35,347 nucleotides of DNA from the NCBI RefSeq assembly GCF_047228825.1, contig NZ_JBFEGN010000040.1, positions 1 to 35,347 of the forward strand, given 5' to 3'. Shown here one piece after another: positions 17,067-24,758 of this stretch. Every line of letters starts with the position of its first letter. Position 1 is the first letter of the stretch. Source of the stretch: Siminovitchia sp047228825. GTDB lineage: Bacteria > Bacillota > Bacilli > Bacillales > Bacillaceae_C. Made by a program: the position numbers and the translations under genes. The notes under the pieces were generated by a model that was given only the letters and a program-made list of their open reading frames with translations, was not told the DNA's origin and did not search any database.

Positions 17067-17089
17067 AGTATAGCCAATTACCTAATTGG
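17067..17089 (-). promoter_or_regulatory. dctP promoter -10 with overlapping operator palindrome
   Basis: In - strand sense TATACT (17072-17067) is a good -10. Directly upstream, filling the spacer, is the perfect dyad CCAATTA-CC-TAATTGG (17074-17089). A protein bound there would block RNA polymerase. A similar dyad lies at 17187. Confidence 0.55.
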
Positions 17090-17186
17090 ATATATAAATC
17101 AACGTCCACTTTACAAACCCTTTTATATTTTCGCTGTTTTTAATATATTTTTATTAATTTATTTTGAATAGCCTTGCATGTTAAAG

Positions 17187-17202
17187 CCAATTTACCAAAT
17201 GG
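17187..17202. promoter_or_regulatory. Second operator-like dyad in the dctP/dehydrogenase divergent region
   Basis: CCAATTTACCAAATGG is an imperfect dyad close in sequence to the one at 17074-17089 (CCAATT outer arms, central ACC). The two are about 113 bp apart, an arrangement that would let one regulator control both divergent units, possibly by looping. No clear sigma-A promoter could be assigned to the + strand gene. Confidence 0.4.
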
Positions 17203-17271
17203 ATCTAGACTATCAACAACATTTGAAGTAATACTATTACAAATGCCAAAAAATCGGAGGTGTGTCACATT

Positions 17272-18294
17272 ATGCTTGCAATAATAAAGGGAAAACCAGG
17301 GCCAGGTGCTGAAAAAGTACAAGTCGAAATCGATGAACCAAGAGAAAATGAAGTGTTGATATCTATTAAAATAGCAGCAATATGTGGGACTGATCTTCAT
17401 ATATACTCATGGGATCCTTGGGCGGCAAATACTAATTTACTTGTTCCTGGAATTATTGGTCATGAATGTGTGGGCGAGGTTGTTCGTGTAGGTAAGAATG
17501 TAACTTCATTATCCATCGGCGACAGAGTATGCGTTGAAACACATATCCCATGTGGAGACTGCCGACTTTGTCGGACTGAAAAGCAGAATATATGTGAAAA
17601 TCTTCGTCTTTTTGGGCTACATACCCATGGATGTTTTGCCCAATACGCTATCGTTCCATCTATTTGTGCAAGGAAGATTCCTTCACAAATCCCTGATACG
17701 ATAGCTTCTGTAATGGAACCGCTCGGTGTTGGCGTTCATGCTGCCCAGCTAGCAGAAGTTAAAGGAAAACGTGTTACTGTTCTTGGTGCAGGCCCGATTG
17801 GAATTTTTACAGCATGTGTCACCCAGGCACTTGGTGCCGAGGCGGTGTATATTAGTGATGTAAAGGAAAATCGTCTAAAGATCGCATCAAAATGTGGGAA
17901 TTTCAAATTATGGAATCCTCTAAAAACCCATACATCCATAGTTCTAAATGGAGACCATCGTCCGGATGTAATTATTGAGACAACAGGAAATGAACGTGCC
18001 ATTCAGGAGGCAATCCCATATTTGAGAAAAGGCGGACAAGTTATTTTGGTAGGGTTGTTTTCCAACAATATTTCACTAAACCTTTCGTCTGACGTCTTAT
18101 TTAAAGAGGCAACAATAATGGGTATTCATGGTCGAAAAATGTGGGATACATGGGATACAATGGAAGATCTTCTTATTCATGATAAAATTAACATCGCACC
18201 AACTATAACTCACCATCTATCATTAAATGATTTTGCTAAAGGTTTTGAGATCGCACAATCAGGTGAAGGGGTTAAAGTACTATTATCCCCTTGA
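17272..18294 (+). CDS. Zinc-dependent medium-chain dehydrogenase, L-threonine 3-dehydrogenase-like
   Basis: A 340-residue MDR protein. Catalytic zinc ligands are C38 (ICGTDLH) and H64/E65 (GHE); the structural zinc lobe has C94, C97, C100 and C108. The NAD motif is LGAGPIG. Stretches IYSWDPWA and GRKMWDTWDTMEDLL resemble threonine 3-dehydrogenase, but sorbitol/butanediol-type enzymes share much of this. It likely oxidises a secondary alcohol, feeding the TPP-dependent complex across the intergenic region. The ATG at 17272 follows CGGAGG (17255-17260), with a rather long 11-base spacing. Confidence 0.85.
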   Translation: MLAIIKGKPGPGAEKVQVEIDEPRENEVLISIKIAAICGTDLHIYSWDPWAANTNLLVPGIIGHECVGEVVRVGKNVTSLSIGDRVCVETHIPCGDCRLCRTEKQNICENLRLFGLHTHGCFAQYAIVPSICARKIPSQIPDTIASVMEPLGVGVHAAQLAEVKGKRVTVLGAGPIGIFTACVTQALGAEAVYISDVKENRLKIASKCGNFKLWNPLKTHTSIVLNGDHRPDVIIETTGNERAIQEAIPYLRKGGQVILVGLFSNNISLNLSSDVLFKEATIMGIHGRKMWDTWDTMEDLLIHDKINIAPTITHHLSLNDFAKGFEIAQSGEGVKVLLSP

Positions 18295-18377
18295 TAGGAA
18301 TGAATCTCAAAAATTATTTTAAATGCTACACTACTTAAACATAAAGGATTGCCCAATTTATAGGAGGAGGCCAATTA

Positions 18378-19139
18378 ATGATTAAAACAGCAATTATTAC
18401 CGGTGGCGCACAGGGTCTTGGTTACGCGATTTCCGAAGAATTAGCTGAAGCTAATCACAAAGTTATTTTACTTGATCGAAATCAAGAACAACTTCAATCA
18501 TCTGTTAAACAACTCCAAAAAAAAGGGTTTGATGCCCAAGGGATTGAGATTGACCTTTCAAAACCAGAAAATATACCGGAAGTAATATCCAAAATAACAA
18601 ATGAACATGGAAAAATTAATGTCTTAGTAAATAATGCTGGTATAAATATTGTAAAACCTTTTGATCAGGTAACTTCTCAAGAATGGGATAAAGTTATGGA
18701 TATAAATTTGAAAGCCTCTTTTTTTATGATCCAGCAAGTATCACCTTATATGACAGAAGGAGGATCTATTGTAAATATTTCATCTATGGCATCTAACAGC
18801 CCCCGTCCTCTTTCAGTTGCTTACGCTGCCTCTAAAGCAGGTATGATTAGTCTTACAAAAACAGCTTCAATTGTCCTTGCTCCTAAACGCATTAGGGTGA
18901 ATGCCATATGCCCGGGTGCTATGAAAACAGAACTACTATCAAAAATGGCTCAAGATATGGGTGAATTATCAAATACAACACCGGAAGAATCTTTAGAAAA
19001 TTACATAGGAACAATTCCTCTCGGCCGAATTAGTTCACCCTCCGATGTGGCAAAAAGTGTAGTCTTTCTTGTATCGGATGCTGCAAATTACATAACAGGT
19101 CAATCATTGAATGTTTGCGGGGGGTTGACTGTTTCTTAG
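18378..19139 (+). CDS. Short-chain dehydrogenase/reductase (classical SDR)
   Basis: A 253-residue Rossmann enzyme. TGGAQGLG at residues 8-15 binds NAD(P); D34 at the second strand end favours NAD. NNAG is at 85-88, the catalytic Ser lies in NISSMAS (about 135-136), and Y149/K153 form YxxxK. The C-terminus ends in the usual YITGQSLNVCGG. It may oxidise or reduce a hydroxy/oxo intermediate together with the preceding dehydrogenase; the substrate is not determinable. The ATG at 18378 follows AGGAGGAGG and the gene ends with a strong terminator. Confidence 0.9.
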   Translation: MIKTAIITGGAQGLGYAISEELAEANHKVILLDRNQEQLQSSVKQLQKKGFDAQGIEIDLSKPENIPEVISKITNEHGKINVLVNNAGINIVKPFDQVTSQEWDKVMDINLKASFFMIQQVSPYMTEGGSIVNISSMASNSPRPLSVAYAASKAGMISLTKTASIVLAPKRIRVNAICPGAMKTELLSKMAQDMGELSNTTPEESLENYIGTIPLGRISSPSDVAKSVVFLVSDAANYITGQSLNVCGGLTVS

Positions 19140-19157
19140 GTTAGTATGGAGACACCG

Positions 19158-19190
19158 AAAAAGGCCAAGATTTTCAAAATCCTGGCCTTT
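19158..19190 (+). terminator. Rho-independent terminator after the SDR gene
   Basis: AAAGGCCA-A-GATTTT (19158 on) pairs with AAAATC-C-TGGCCTTT (to 19190) around a single-base loop, a long stem with one internal mismatch; TATAATT follows. It separates the dehydrogenase pair from the BASS gene. Confidence 0.8.
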
Positions 19191-19253
19191 ATAATTAACG
19201 TTGTCAAAGATAGGTAATTATATAATTATTATTGAAGAAAGGAAGCTTCTGGC

Positions 19254-20228
19254 ATGGGAATTATTATTGATTTTATTTCGAAGAGGCTGCCACTGCTTAT
19301 TGTATTTGTAGCGGTGATCACCTATTTTTCCCCCGTATACTGGAAAGCCCCTTCTTGGGTGCCTAGCTTACTTTTAGGAGTTGTCATTTTTTTTGCTGGC
19401 CTTTCTATGAATATTACTGTAATAAAAGAAATTAGAGCAAAAAGAAAAGAACTATTACTTGCAGTTCTTTTAAAATGGACGCTCACTGTAATCATTTCGG
19501 TCGGGCTAGCTTATATCTTTTTTTCTTCTCTTCCAGAAATTGCTGCAGGAATCATTTTGTCCGGAACCGTTCCAAGTGCAACGGCAGCAACTTTATACAC
19601 GTTCTTAGCCGGAGGCAATGCCCCACTTGTGATCGCGGCATCATTAGCCGATATAGCCATCAGCCCAATCATCACCCCTCTTTCCATGGTTGGACTTTCA
19701 GATAGTCATGTGTCCATTTCGTTTTTAAAATTACTGCAATCTTTCATATTTATTGTGGTAGTTCCATTAGGAGCGGGTCTAGCAATTCAGCATGGTTTTC
19801 CTCAGGCTGCTAATTATTCAAAATCAATCACAAAAATTGGTTCTTCTCTATCACTGTTGCTAATCATTCATACGATTATAGGAAATGGAGCACCATTTAT
19901 CCAAATGAAGCTTAGCTTACTACCACTAATCGTTCTTGTCACTTTTGTTCAAGTGGTTTTTCCCATGTTTGCAGCTTATGTTATTGCAAAAAAACTTTCA
20001 ATTGAAGAACAAGACGCCCGAGCCATTTTATTTCAAGTTGGATTATGCAATACAGCACTTGCAGCCATTTTAGCTTTTAAATATATTGGCGAACTTGCGG
20101 CCATAGCGCCAATTGTTAATATGATTATAAATTTATCAATCGGTTCTCTTATTTCCAACCATTTTGCTAAATCGGACATGGTACAGCCAAAAAAATATTC
20201 AAATGGAGACTTATCTAGATCCAATTAA
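19254..20228 (+). CDS. BASS-family sodium-dependent carrier
   Basis: A 324-residue membrane protein with about ten helices. Family motifs are SGTVPSATAATLYTFLAGGN in the first half (sodium site) and FQVGLCNTALAAILAFKYIG in the second. It differs from the BASS protein at 3978 (SGT instead of GACPGGTSS), so it is a separate subfamily rather than a duplicate. The start ATG at 19254 has AAAGGAAG upstream. It has its own unit after a terminator. It may import or export an organic acid used by the neighbouring catabolic genes; that is inference. Confidence 0.87.
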   Translation: MGIIIDFISKRLPLLIVFVAVITYFSPVYWKAPSWVPSLLLGVVIFFAGLSMNITVIKEIRAKRKELLLAVLLKWTLTVIISVGLAYIFFSSLPEIAAGIILSGTVPSATAATLYTFLAGGNAPLVIAASLADIAISPIITPLSMVGLSDSHVSISFLKLLQSFIFIVVVPLGAGLAIQHGFPQAANYSKSITKIGSSLSLLLIIHTIIGNGAPFIQMKLSLLPLIVLVTFVQVVFPMFAAYVIAKKLSIEEQDARAILFQVGLCNTALAAILAFKYIGELAAIAPIVNMIINLSIGSLISNHFAKSDMVQPKKYSNGDLSRSN

Positions 20229-20867
20229 GAGATTACCCTAATATTTATGAAAACACTTTCCGATTGATAGCCTATAACATGGGTAGCGTTAAGAAACAAT
20301 GTTTGTTGGCAGGATCTCTTCATTATTTAGAGGCTGCTGAACGATTTATCATGCAGTCCAGATTTGCCAGCGGATTGAACGAAATAATGCGCGAAAAAAT
20401 GCAAAAAAAGAGGCGGAATTTCCGCTCCAAGTTCAACGAGTGTTTGTAAGGAAATTACCGTTTCGCTATTCGCTGGCGGAGCCCCTCGTCCCGCCCCCTT
20501 CTATAGACTGCTAATAAATATGGTGCGGCAGTCAATGGCAACCAGTTGTCGACGTGGCTGGCGCTACATAGAAAAGGCAGTTCATATTTTACGTGATAAG
20601 TATCCGTGGAGGTTAACAATACAATCTATTAACCTACCTTACTTTTTAATAAATATTGTCTTGATGAAGCGGTCCACTTCCATCACATTATAGGCAAGGA
20701 ATTTAAAGAAGAGTACCTTGTCAAAGATTCTGCAGATATACAGTGATATATGTTGATGCCAGCGATGAACTAGCTGACGATTAAGAAGACGTATTAAATG
20801 CAGTTTACTGACCGGAGGAAGGCTCATATACATTGTATCAAGTCCACTTTTGGTTATACGTAGAAAT
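20229..20867. other. Decayed region without an intact gene
   Basis: About 640 bases. A 61-codon + frame at 20264-20449 has no ribosome site and matches no family known to me. At 20651-20850 a + frame reads as plausible protein (CLDEAVHFHHIIGKEFKEEY, VKDSADIQ, MLMPAMN) but is interrupted by four stops (TGA, TAG, TAA, TAG), so it looks like an eroded pseudogene. A small dyad GCGGAA/TTCCGC lies near 20413. No function can be given. Confidence 0.4.
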
Positions 20868-20893
20868 AAAAAAAGAGCGCTCTTAAAGCGCCC
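20868..20893 (-). terminator. Rho-independent terminator for the xre transcript
   Basis: In - strand sense GGGCGCT (20893-20887) pairs with AGCGCTC (20881-20875, one G-U) and is followed by seven T. It is the first strong terminator downstream of the xre gene and the small frame at 20972-21052. Confidence 0.7.
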
Positions 20894-20971
20894 TTTCACC
20901 AAATTCAAAAATAATGAAGAATGTCAAATGAATAAGGTTATGAAACCTTTTTTAATTGTCATAACCGAGAT

Positions 20972-21052
20972 TTACTCAAAAAGGGATTCTTCCACTCTCC
21001 CCATAACCTTACTCTTTAGCACCTTTATCTTCTCTTTTACATCTTGCAACAT
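20972..21052 (-). CDS. Possible 26-residue peptide downstream of xre
   Basis: ATG at 21052, with GTGAAAGGGCAG just upstream as a plausible ribosome site, opens MLQDVKEKIKVLKSKVMGRV and five more residues. The peptide is charged and probably helical. It lies 55 bases after the xre stop and before the terminator, so it would be co-transcribed. It could be a chance frame; no family is recognised. Confidence 0.3.
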   Translation of the reverse strand: MLQDVKEKIKVLKSKVMGRVEESLFE

Positions 21053-21107
21053 CTGCCCTTTCACACCAAATTAAAGTTTACACTTTTTGGTTCTGTCCCC
21101 GATGATT

Positions 21108-21518
21108 TCAGTCTTCGTTTTGTGATTTTGCTTTATTTACTACCCATTCAAAATGATTGTGCAGCTCTATCAGGTCTTCGCGTGATAATTGAATCCATTT
21201 ATCAATCTGCAATATGTAAGGCTCATCGATGCCCTTGGATTTAAGATAATGAATCAATTCTTTAATATTTTTTTCACTATCTGTAATATCTTCATTTATT
21301 CTTGTTTTGCAACATTCTTTTCCCCGAACAAGATAATCTATTGAAACATCAAATAAGTCGGCAATTCTTACTAATGTTTCCAGATTGGGCCTTCTTTCTT
21401 CTCTCTCATATGCTCCATACACATTGGGAGTAAAGCCTAATTTCATGCTAATTTCTTTTTTTGAGTAACCAAATTTCTCTCGCAAATTTTCCAAACGGAA
21501 TCCGAAACCTTCTACCAT
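21108..21518 (-). CDS. XRE-family repressor (136 residues)
   Basis: The N-terminal HTH_3 domain is clear: FRLENLREKFGYSKKEISMK, then LGFTPNVYGAYEREERRPN and LETLVRIADLFDVSIDYLVRG (about residues 8-66). The C-terminal 70 residues are helical, possibly for dimerisation, with KECCKTRINEDITDSEKN as linker. The start ATG at 21518 has AAGGAAGGG upstream. It is divergent from the lipoprotein pseudogene and the peptide-use operon. Three copies of a matching operator lie between them, so it most likely represses both itself and the + strand promoter. Confidence 0.9.
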   Translation of the reverse strand: MVEGFGFRLENLREKFGYSKKEISMKLGFTPNVYGAYEREERRPNLETLVRIADLFDVSIDYLVRGKECCKTRINEDITDSEKNIKELIHYLKSKGIDEPYILQIDKWIQLSREDLIELHNHFEWVVNKAKSQNED

Positions 21519-21546
21519 GAGACCCTTCCTTTTTGTAAGAAGCTAC

Positions 21547-21644
21547 CACAAACTGTGTTTAATTTTATTAAAAACCACGAAGTGTGTTGACAAATAATTG
21601 TTTAATCGTTATCATTCATACAAACACACAAAATGTGTGTTTAA
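21547..21644. promoter_or_regulatory. Divergent promoter region with three XRE-type operators
   Basis: Three related dyads share CACA-N3-TGTGTTT: CACAAACTGTGTTTAA (21547-21562), CACGAAGTGTGTTGA (21576-21590) and CACACAAAATGTGTGTTTAA (21625-21644). The + promoter is TTGACA (21587-21592), 17 bp, TATCAT (21610-21615). The - promoter for xre is TTGTCA (21593-21588), 17 bp, TAATAA (21570-21565). The middle dyad sits between the two promoter -35 regions; the outer two cover the start regions on each side. Confidence 0.75.
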
Positions 21645-21674
21645 GATTATATTAATTTTTCCGAGAGGGGGATT

Positions 21675-21947
21675 ATGAAAATACGTAGATTCACCGGAGT
21701 AATTTTCTTTTTTATTTTTTCTGTTTTGTTTTACGGTTGTGGCAGCTAGGGAGCCTCTAGCCAAAAAGAAAAACCGCCATTTATTAAGCTCATTACTAAT
21801 TCCGTTTGGCAGGAAGATAATTTTATGAGTCAAGGATTGATTAATTTTAGTAATGAACTATGTAATATCAAAATTGGAATCGCATCATATTTTATTTTTT
21901 TTGACATCCAAAGGGGATTGATATTTTGGAAACGCTATCACTATTAA
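21675..21947 (+). pseudogene. Interrupted lipoprotein gene (24-residue signal-peptide frame, then in-frame stop)
   Basis: ATG at 21675 with GAGAGGGGG upstream encodes a lipoprotein-type signal peptide (MKIRRFTGVIFFF to LFYGCGS) and stops at TAG 21747. The same frame continues open to 21945 with protein-like sequence (GASSQKEKPPFIKLITNSVW, FMSQGLINFSNEL), which resembles the start of a solute-binding protein. The simplest reading is a nonsense-mutated and truncated binding-protein gene whose tail runs into oppD. Alternatively the 24-residue peptide is itself made, under the promoter with XRE operators. Confidence 0.6.
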
Positions 21948-22921
21948 ATGTACGTGATTTGGAAGTCGCTCTTCCTTCGGAAGATGGGGATATAACACTA
22001 GTAAATAAAGTTTCTTTTTCACTTAAAAAAGGAAAAACTTTAGGAATCGTTGGAGAATCAGGTTGCGGAAAGAGTCTTACCTCGCTATCCATCATGGGAC
22101 TTTTACCTCCCAATATAAAAGTCAAAAATGGATTTATTCAACTGAATGGAAAGGATATAACAAAGCTATCAAAAAGTGAACGAAGACGATTGCGCGGGAA
22201 AGATATGGCAATGATATTTCAGGAGCCGATGACATCGCTGAACCCCGTTTACAAAATTGGCTACCAAATTGTTGAATTAATTAGGAATCACGAGAACATC
22301 TCCAAAGCGGAAGCGCGAAAAAGAGCCATACATATGCTAGAGCTTGTTGGTATCCCCAGACCGAATAAGGTGATTGAGGATTATCCTCACCAATTATCGG
22401 GCGGTATGAGACAAAGGGTCATGATTGGGATGGCACTGTCTTGCAACCCAGGTTTGCTCATTGCTGATGAGCCTACAACAGCATTGGACGTAACCATCCA
22501 AGCGCAAATTTTTGACTTAATGAAATCTTTGCAAGACAAGATGCATATGTCCCTTATTTTGGTCACACATGATTTAGGCGTTGTTGCGGAAGTATGTGAT
22601 ACAGTGATCGTCATGTATGCTGGTGAAGTTGTCGAGAGGACGACAGTGGAAGAATTGTTTGAATCTCCCAAACACCCCTACACAAAAGGATTGCTAGCCG
22701 CTCTTCCAAAGCTCGAGGAAGACAAGGAAGTCCTTTCCTCAATTCCTGGAACAGTGCCTTCACCAACTGACATGCCGAAAGGTTGTCGGTTCGCCGACAG
22801 ATGCCCACATACCTTTGATTTGTGTCATGAGAAATCACCCAAAGAATTTTTTATTAATGAACAAGCAAGTGCAAAATGTTGGCTTTATGAAGAGCAACTT
22901 CCGCGCAAAAGTCCTGTATGA
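21926..22921 (+). CDS. oppD: Oligopeptide ABC transporter ATP-binding protein (OppD/DppD)
   Basis: A 331-residue ATPase. Walker A is GESGCGKS, the Q-loop lies in FQEPMTSLNP, the signature is LSGGMRQR, Walker B is LLIADEPTTALD and the switch His is in THD. The C-terminal oligopeptide extension has the cysteines GCRFADRCPHTFDLC that usually bind a 4Fe-4S cluster. No ATG fits; TTG at 21926 stands 9 bases after AGGGGA. It is the first intact gene of the peptide operon, probably read from the XRE-controlled promoter at 21587. Confidence 0.92.
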   Translation: METLSLLNVRDLEVALPSEDGDITLVNKVSFSLKKGKTLGIVGESGCGKSLTSLSIMGLLPPNIKVKNGFIQLNGKDITKLSKSERRRLRGKDMAMIFQEPMTSLNPVYKIGYQIVELIRNHENISKAEARKRAIHMLELVGIPRPNKVIEDYPHQLSGGMRQRVMIGMALSCNPGLLIADEPTTALDVTIQAQIFDLMKSLQDKMHMSLILVTHDLGVVAEVCDTVIVMYAGEVVERTTVEELFESPKHPYTKGLLAALPKLEEDKEVLSSIPGTVPSPTDMPKGCRFADRCPHTFDLCHEKSPKEFFINEQASAKCWLYEEQLPRKSPV

Positions 22922-22936
22922 GAAGGAGAAAGTGAA

Positions 22937-23941
22937 ATGAACCGGAATGTCTTACTCGAAGTAAAGAATCTGAAAAAATACTTTCCCATTAGGGGTGGGG
23001 GAATAGTTGGAAAGAAAATAACAAATCATGTCAGGGCAGTTGATGATGTTTCCTTTCAAGTGTATGAGGGTGAGTCTTTTGGAGTTGTAGGGGAATCCGG
23101 ATGCGGTAAAAGTACAACAGGAAGAGTGATCTTGAGGCTTCTGGACCCGACAAGTGGCACCGTTTATTTTCAGGGAAAAAACTTGGCGGAGGTTTCGGAA
23201 AAAGAAATGCGGATGCTTCGGAAAGATATTCAAATTATTTTCCAAGATCCTTTCGCCTCTCTCAATCCCCGAATGAGAGTAAAACATATTATTGAAGAGC
23301 CATTAGTGAATTTTAATATAGTCCAAGGAAAAGAAAACATTAGAAAAAAAGTCGAAGAAATAGCCGAACAAGTTGGTTTGACAAAAAAGCAAATTGAGCG
23401 TTATCCACATGAATTTAGCGGTGGTCAGAGGCAAAGAATTGGTATCGCAAGAGCATTGGCTTCAAAGCCGAAGTTAATCATCGCCGATGAGCCGGTATCC
23501 GCATTGGATGTATCGATTCAATCGCAAGTTTTAAATCTTTTGACGCGGTTGCAAAAGGAACATGGATTTACATTTATTTTCATATCACACGACTTAAGTG
23601 TTGTAAAACATTTTTGCGACCGTATATGTGTTATGTATCTTGGGCAAATAGTTGAAGTCGCAAATAAAAATGATTTATACAAGGAACCGCTTCATCCGTA
23701 TTCGCAAGCTTTGCTATCGGCCATACCAAAGCCCGATCCAAAATTAAAAAAAGAAAGGATTATTTTGACAGGGGACGTACCGAGTCCATCCAACCCACCC
23801 TCTGGGTGTCCCTTTCATCCCAGATGTGCCTTTGCGATGGATGTATGCCGCAAAATTCGCCCTCGTTTAAAAGAACAAGATGACGGCAGATCCATTGCCT
23901 GCCATTTATACGATAGTGAGTTGTCCCAAAATGTCATTTAA
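22937..23941 (+). CDS. oppF: Oligopeptide ABC transporter ATP-binding protein (OppF/DppF)
   Basis: A 334-residue partner ATPase. Walker A is GESGCGKST, the Q-loop is FQDPFASLNPRMRV, the signature is FSGGQRQR and Walker B is LIIADEPVSALD, followed by SHD. The C-terminal cysteine region is PPSGCPFHPRCAFAMDVC. ATG at 22937 follows AGAAGGAGA; the gene begins 15 bases after oppD. It forms a heterodimer with OppD to energise peptide import. Confidence 0.93.
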   Translation: MNRNVLLEVKNLKKYFPIRGGGIVGKKITNHVRAVDDVSFQVYEGESFGVVGESGCGKSTTGRVILRLLDPTSGTVYFQGKNLAEVSEKEMRMLRKDIQIIFQDPFASLNPRMRVKHIIEEPLVNFNIVQGKENIRKKVEEIAEQVGLTKKQIERYPHEFSGGQRQRIGIARALASKPKLIIADEPVSALDVSIQSQVLNLLTRLQKEHGFTFIFISHDLSVVKHFCDRICVMYLGQIVEVANKNDLYKEPLHPYSQALLSAIPKPDPKLKKERIILTGDVPSPSNPPSGCPFHPRCAFAMDVCRKIRPRLKEQDDGRSIACHLYDSELSQNVI

Positions 23942-23952
23942 GGGCAGTTGCC

Positions 23953-24709
23953 ATGAGTAAGGTGTTGATAAAAGCTTTAAACATACTGATGCTTTTTAAC
24001 GAAAAAAGCCGATGTGGACCTTGGATGAAATCGTTGAGCATACAAACATACCGAAGACAACGGTCTTTCGTTTAATGAAAAACGTATGAGGATGCAGGTT
24101 ATGTCCAAAAAGTTTCCTTCTATCATAACGGCTATACGATAGAAGGCCATGTTTACCAGCTTGGTATTCGCTTTATGGAATTGGGTCATCTGGCAGCAAC
24201 CCAACTGGAAGCCAGAACAATAGCCATACCATATATGCAAAAGTTAAAAGAACAATTAAATGAAGCTGTACAGCTCGTGATTATAGATCGAGATGAGGCC
24301 ATATACATCGAGAAAGTAGAAAGTGACAAACCAGTCAGGCTGTATACGAAGACGGGCAAAACGTGCTCCGTTGTATGCAGGGGCCTGTCCAAGAGCTCTA
24401 CTTTCATTTCTAGCGGATGATGAGATTTATAGAATCATCAACAATGATAAAGATTTTGAAGTTAAGAGCAAATTATCAATTAATGAGCTGTGGAAATCTA
24501 ATTATCAAACCCGTAAATGCGGATTTACTTTTAGTGATTCTGAACTTGCAGAAGGGACATCTGCTTTTGGGACACCAATTTTCAACAAAGATGGAGAAAT
24601 TGAAGCGTCCCTCAGCGTGGCCAGCTTTTCTTCTGTCCTGAGTTTGGAGAACTACCCCAAGTTATATCCTATGTGGGAGGCGTCAGCTGCAATATCGAAA
24701 GAACTGTAG
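23953..24709 (+). pseudogene. IclR-family regulator broken by three frameshifts
   Basis: The sequence reads as a complete IclR regulator of about 250 residues once frames are joined: SKVLIKALNILMLFNEK, then WTLDEIVEHTNIPKTTVFRL (the helix-turn-helix), then EDAGYVQKVSFYHNGYTIEG through AVQLVIIDRDEAIYIEKVES, then PLYAGACPRALLSFLADDEI to the end, including GTSAFGTPIFNKDGEIEASL. Shifts occur near 24008 in an A-run, near 24082 in an A-run, and near 24362. With no single intact frame it is presumably inactive. It would have been the local regulator, since it sits between oppF and the binding protein gene. Confidence 0.85.
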
Positions 24710-24758
24710 TTTAGTAAACCGTATCCATATATTATGAAAATTCAGGGGGGGTTAAATG

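Noticed and set aside
20264..20449. 61-codon + strand gene
   Set aside because: No ribosome site and no recognisable family; it lies in a decayed region.
20639..20908. 89-codon - strand gene
   Set aside because: It runs through the xre terminator and lies opposite a more protein-like but stop-interrupted + strand frame.
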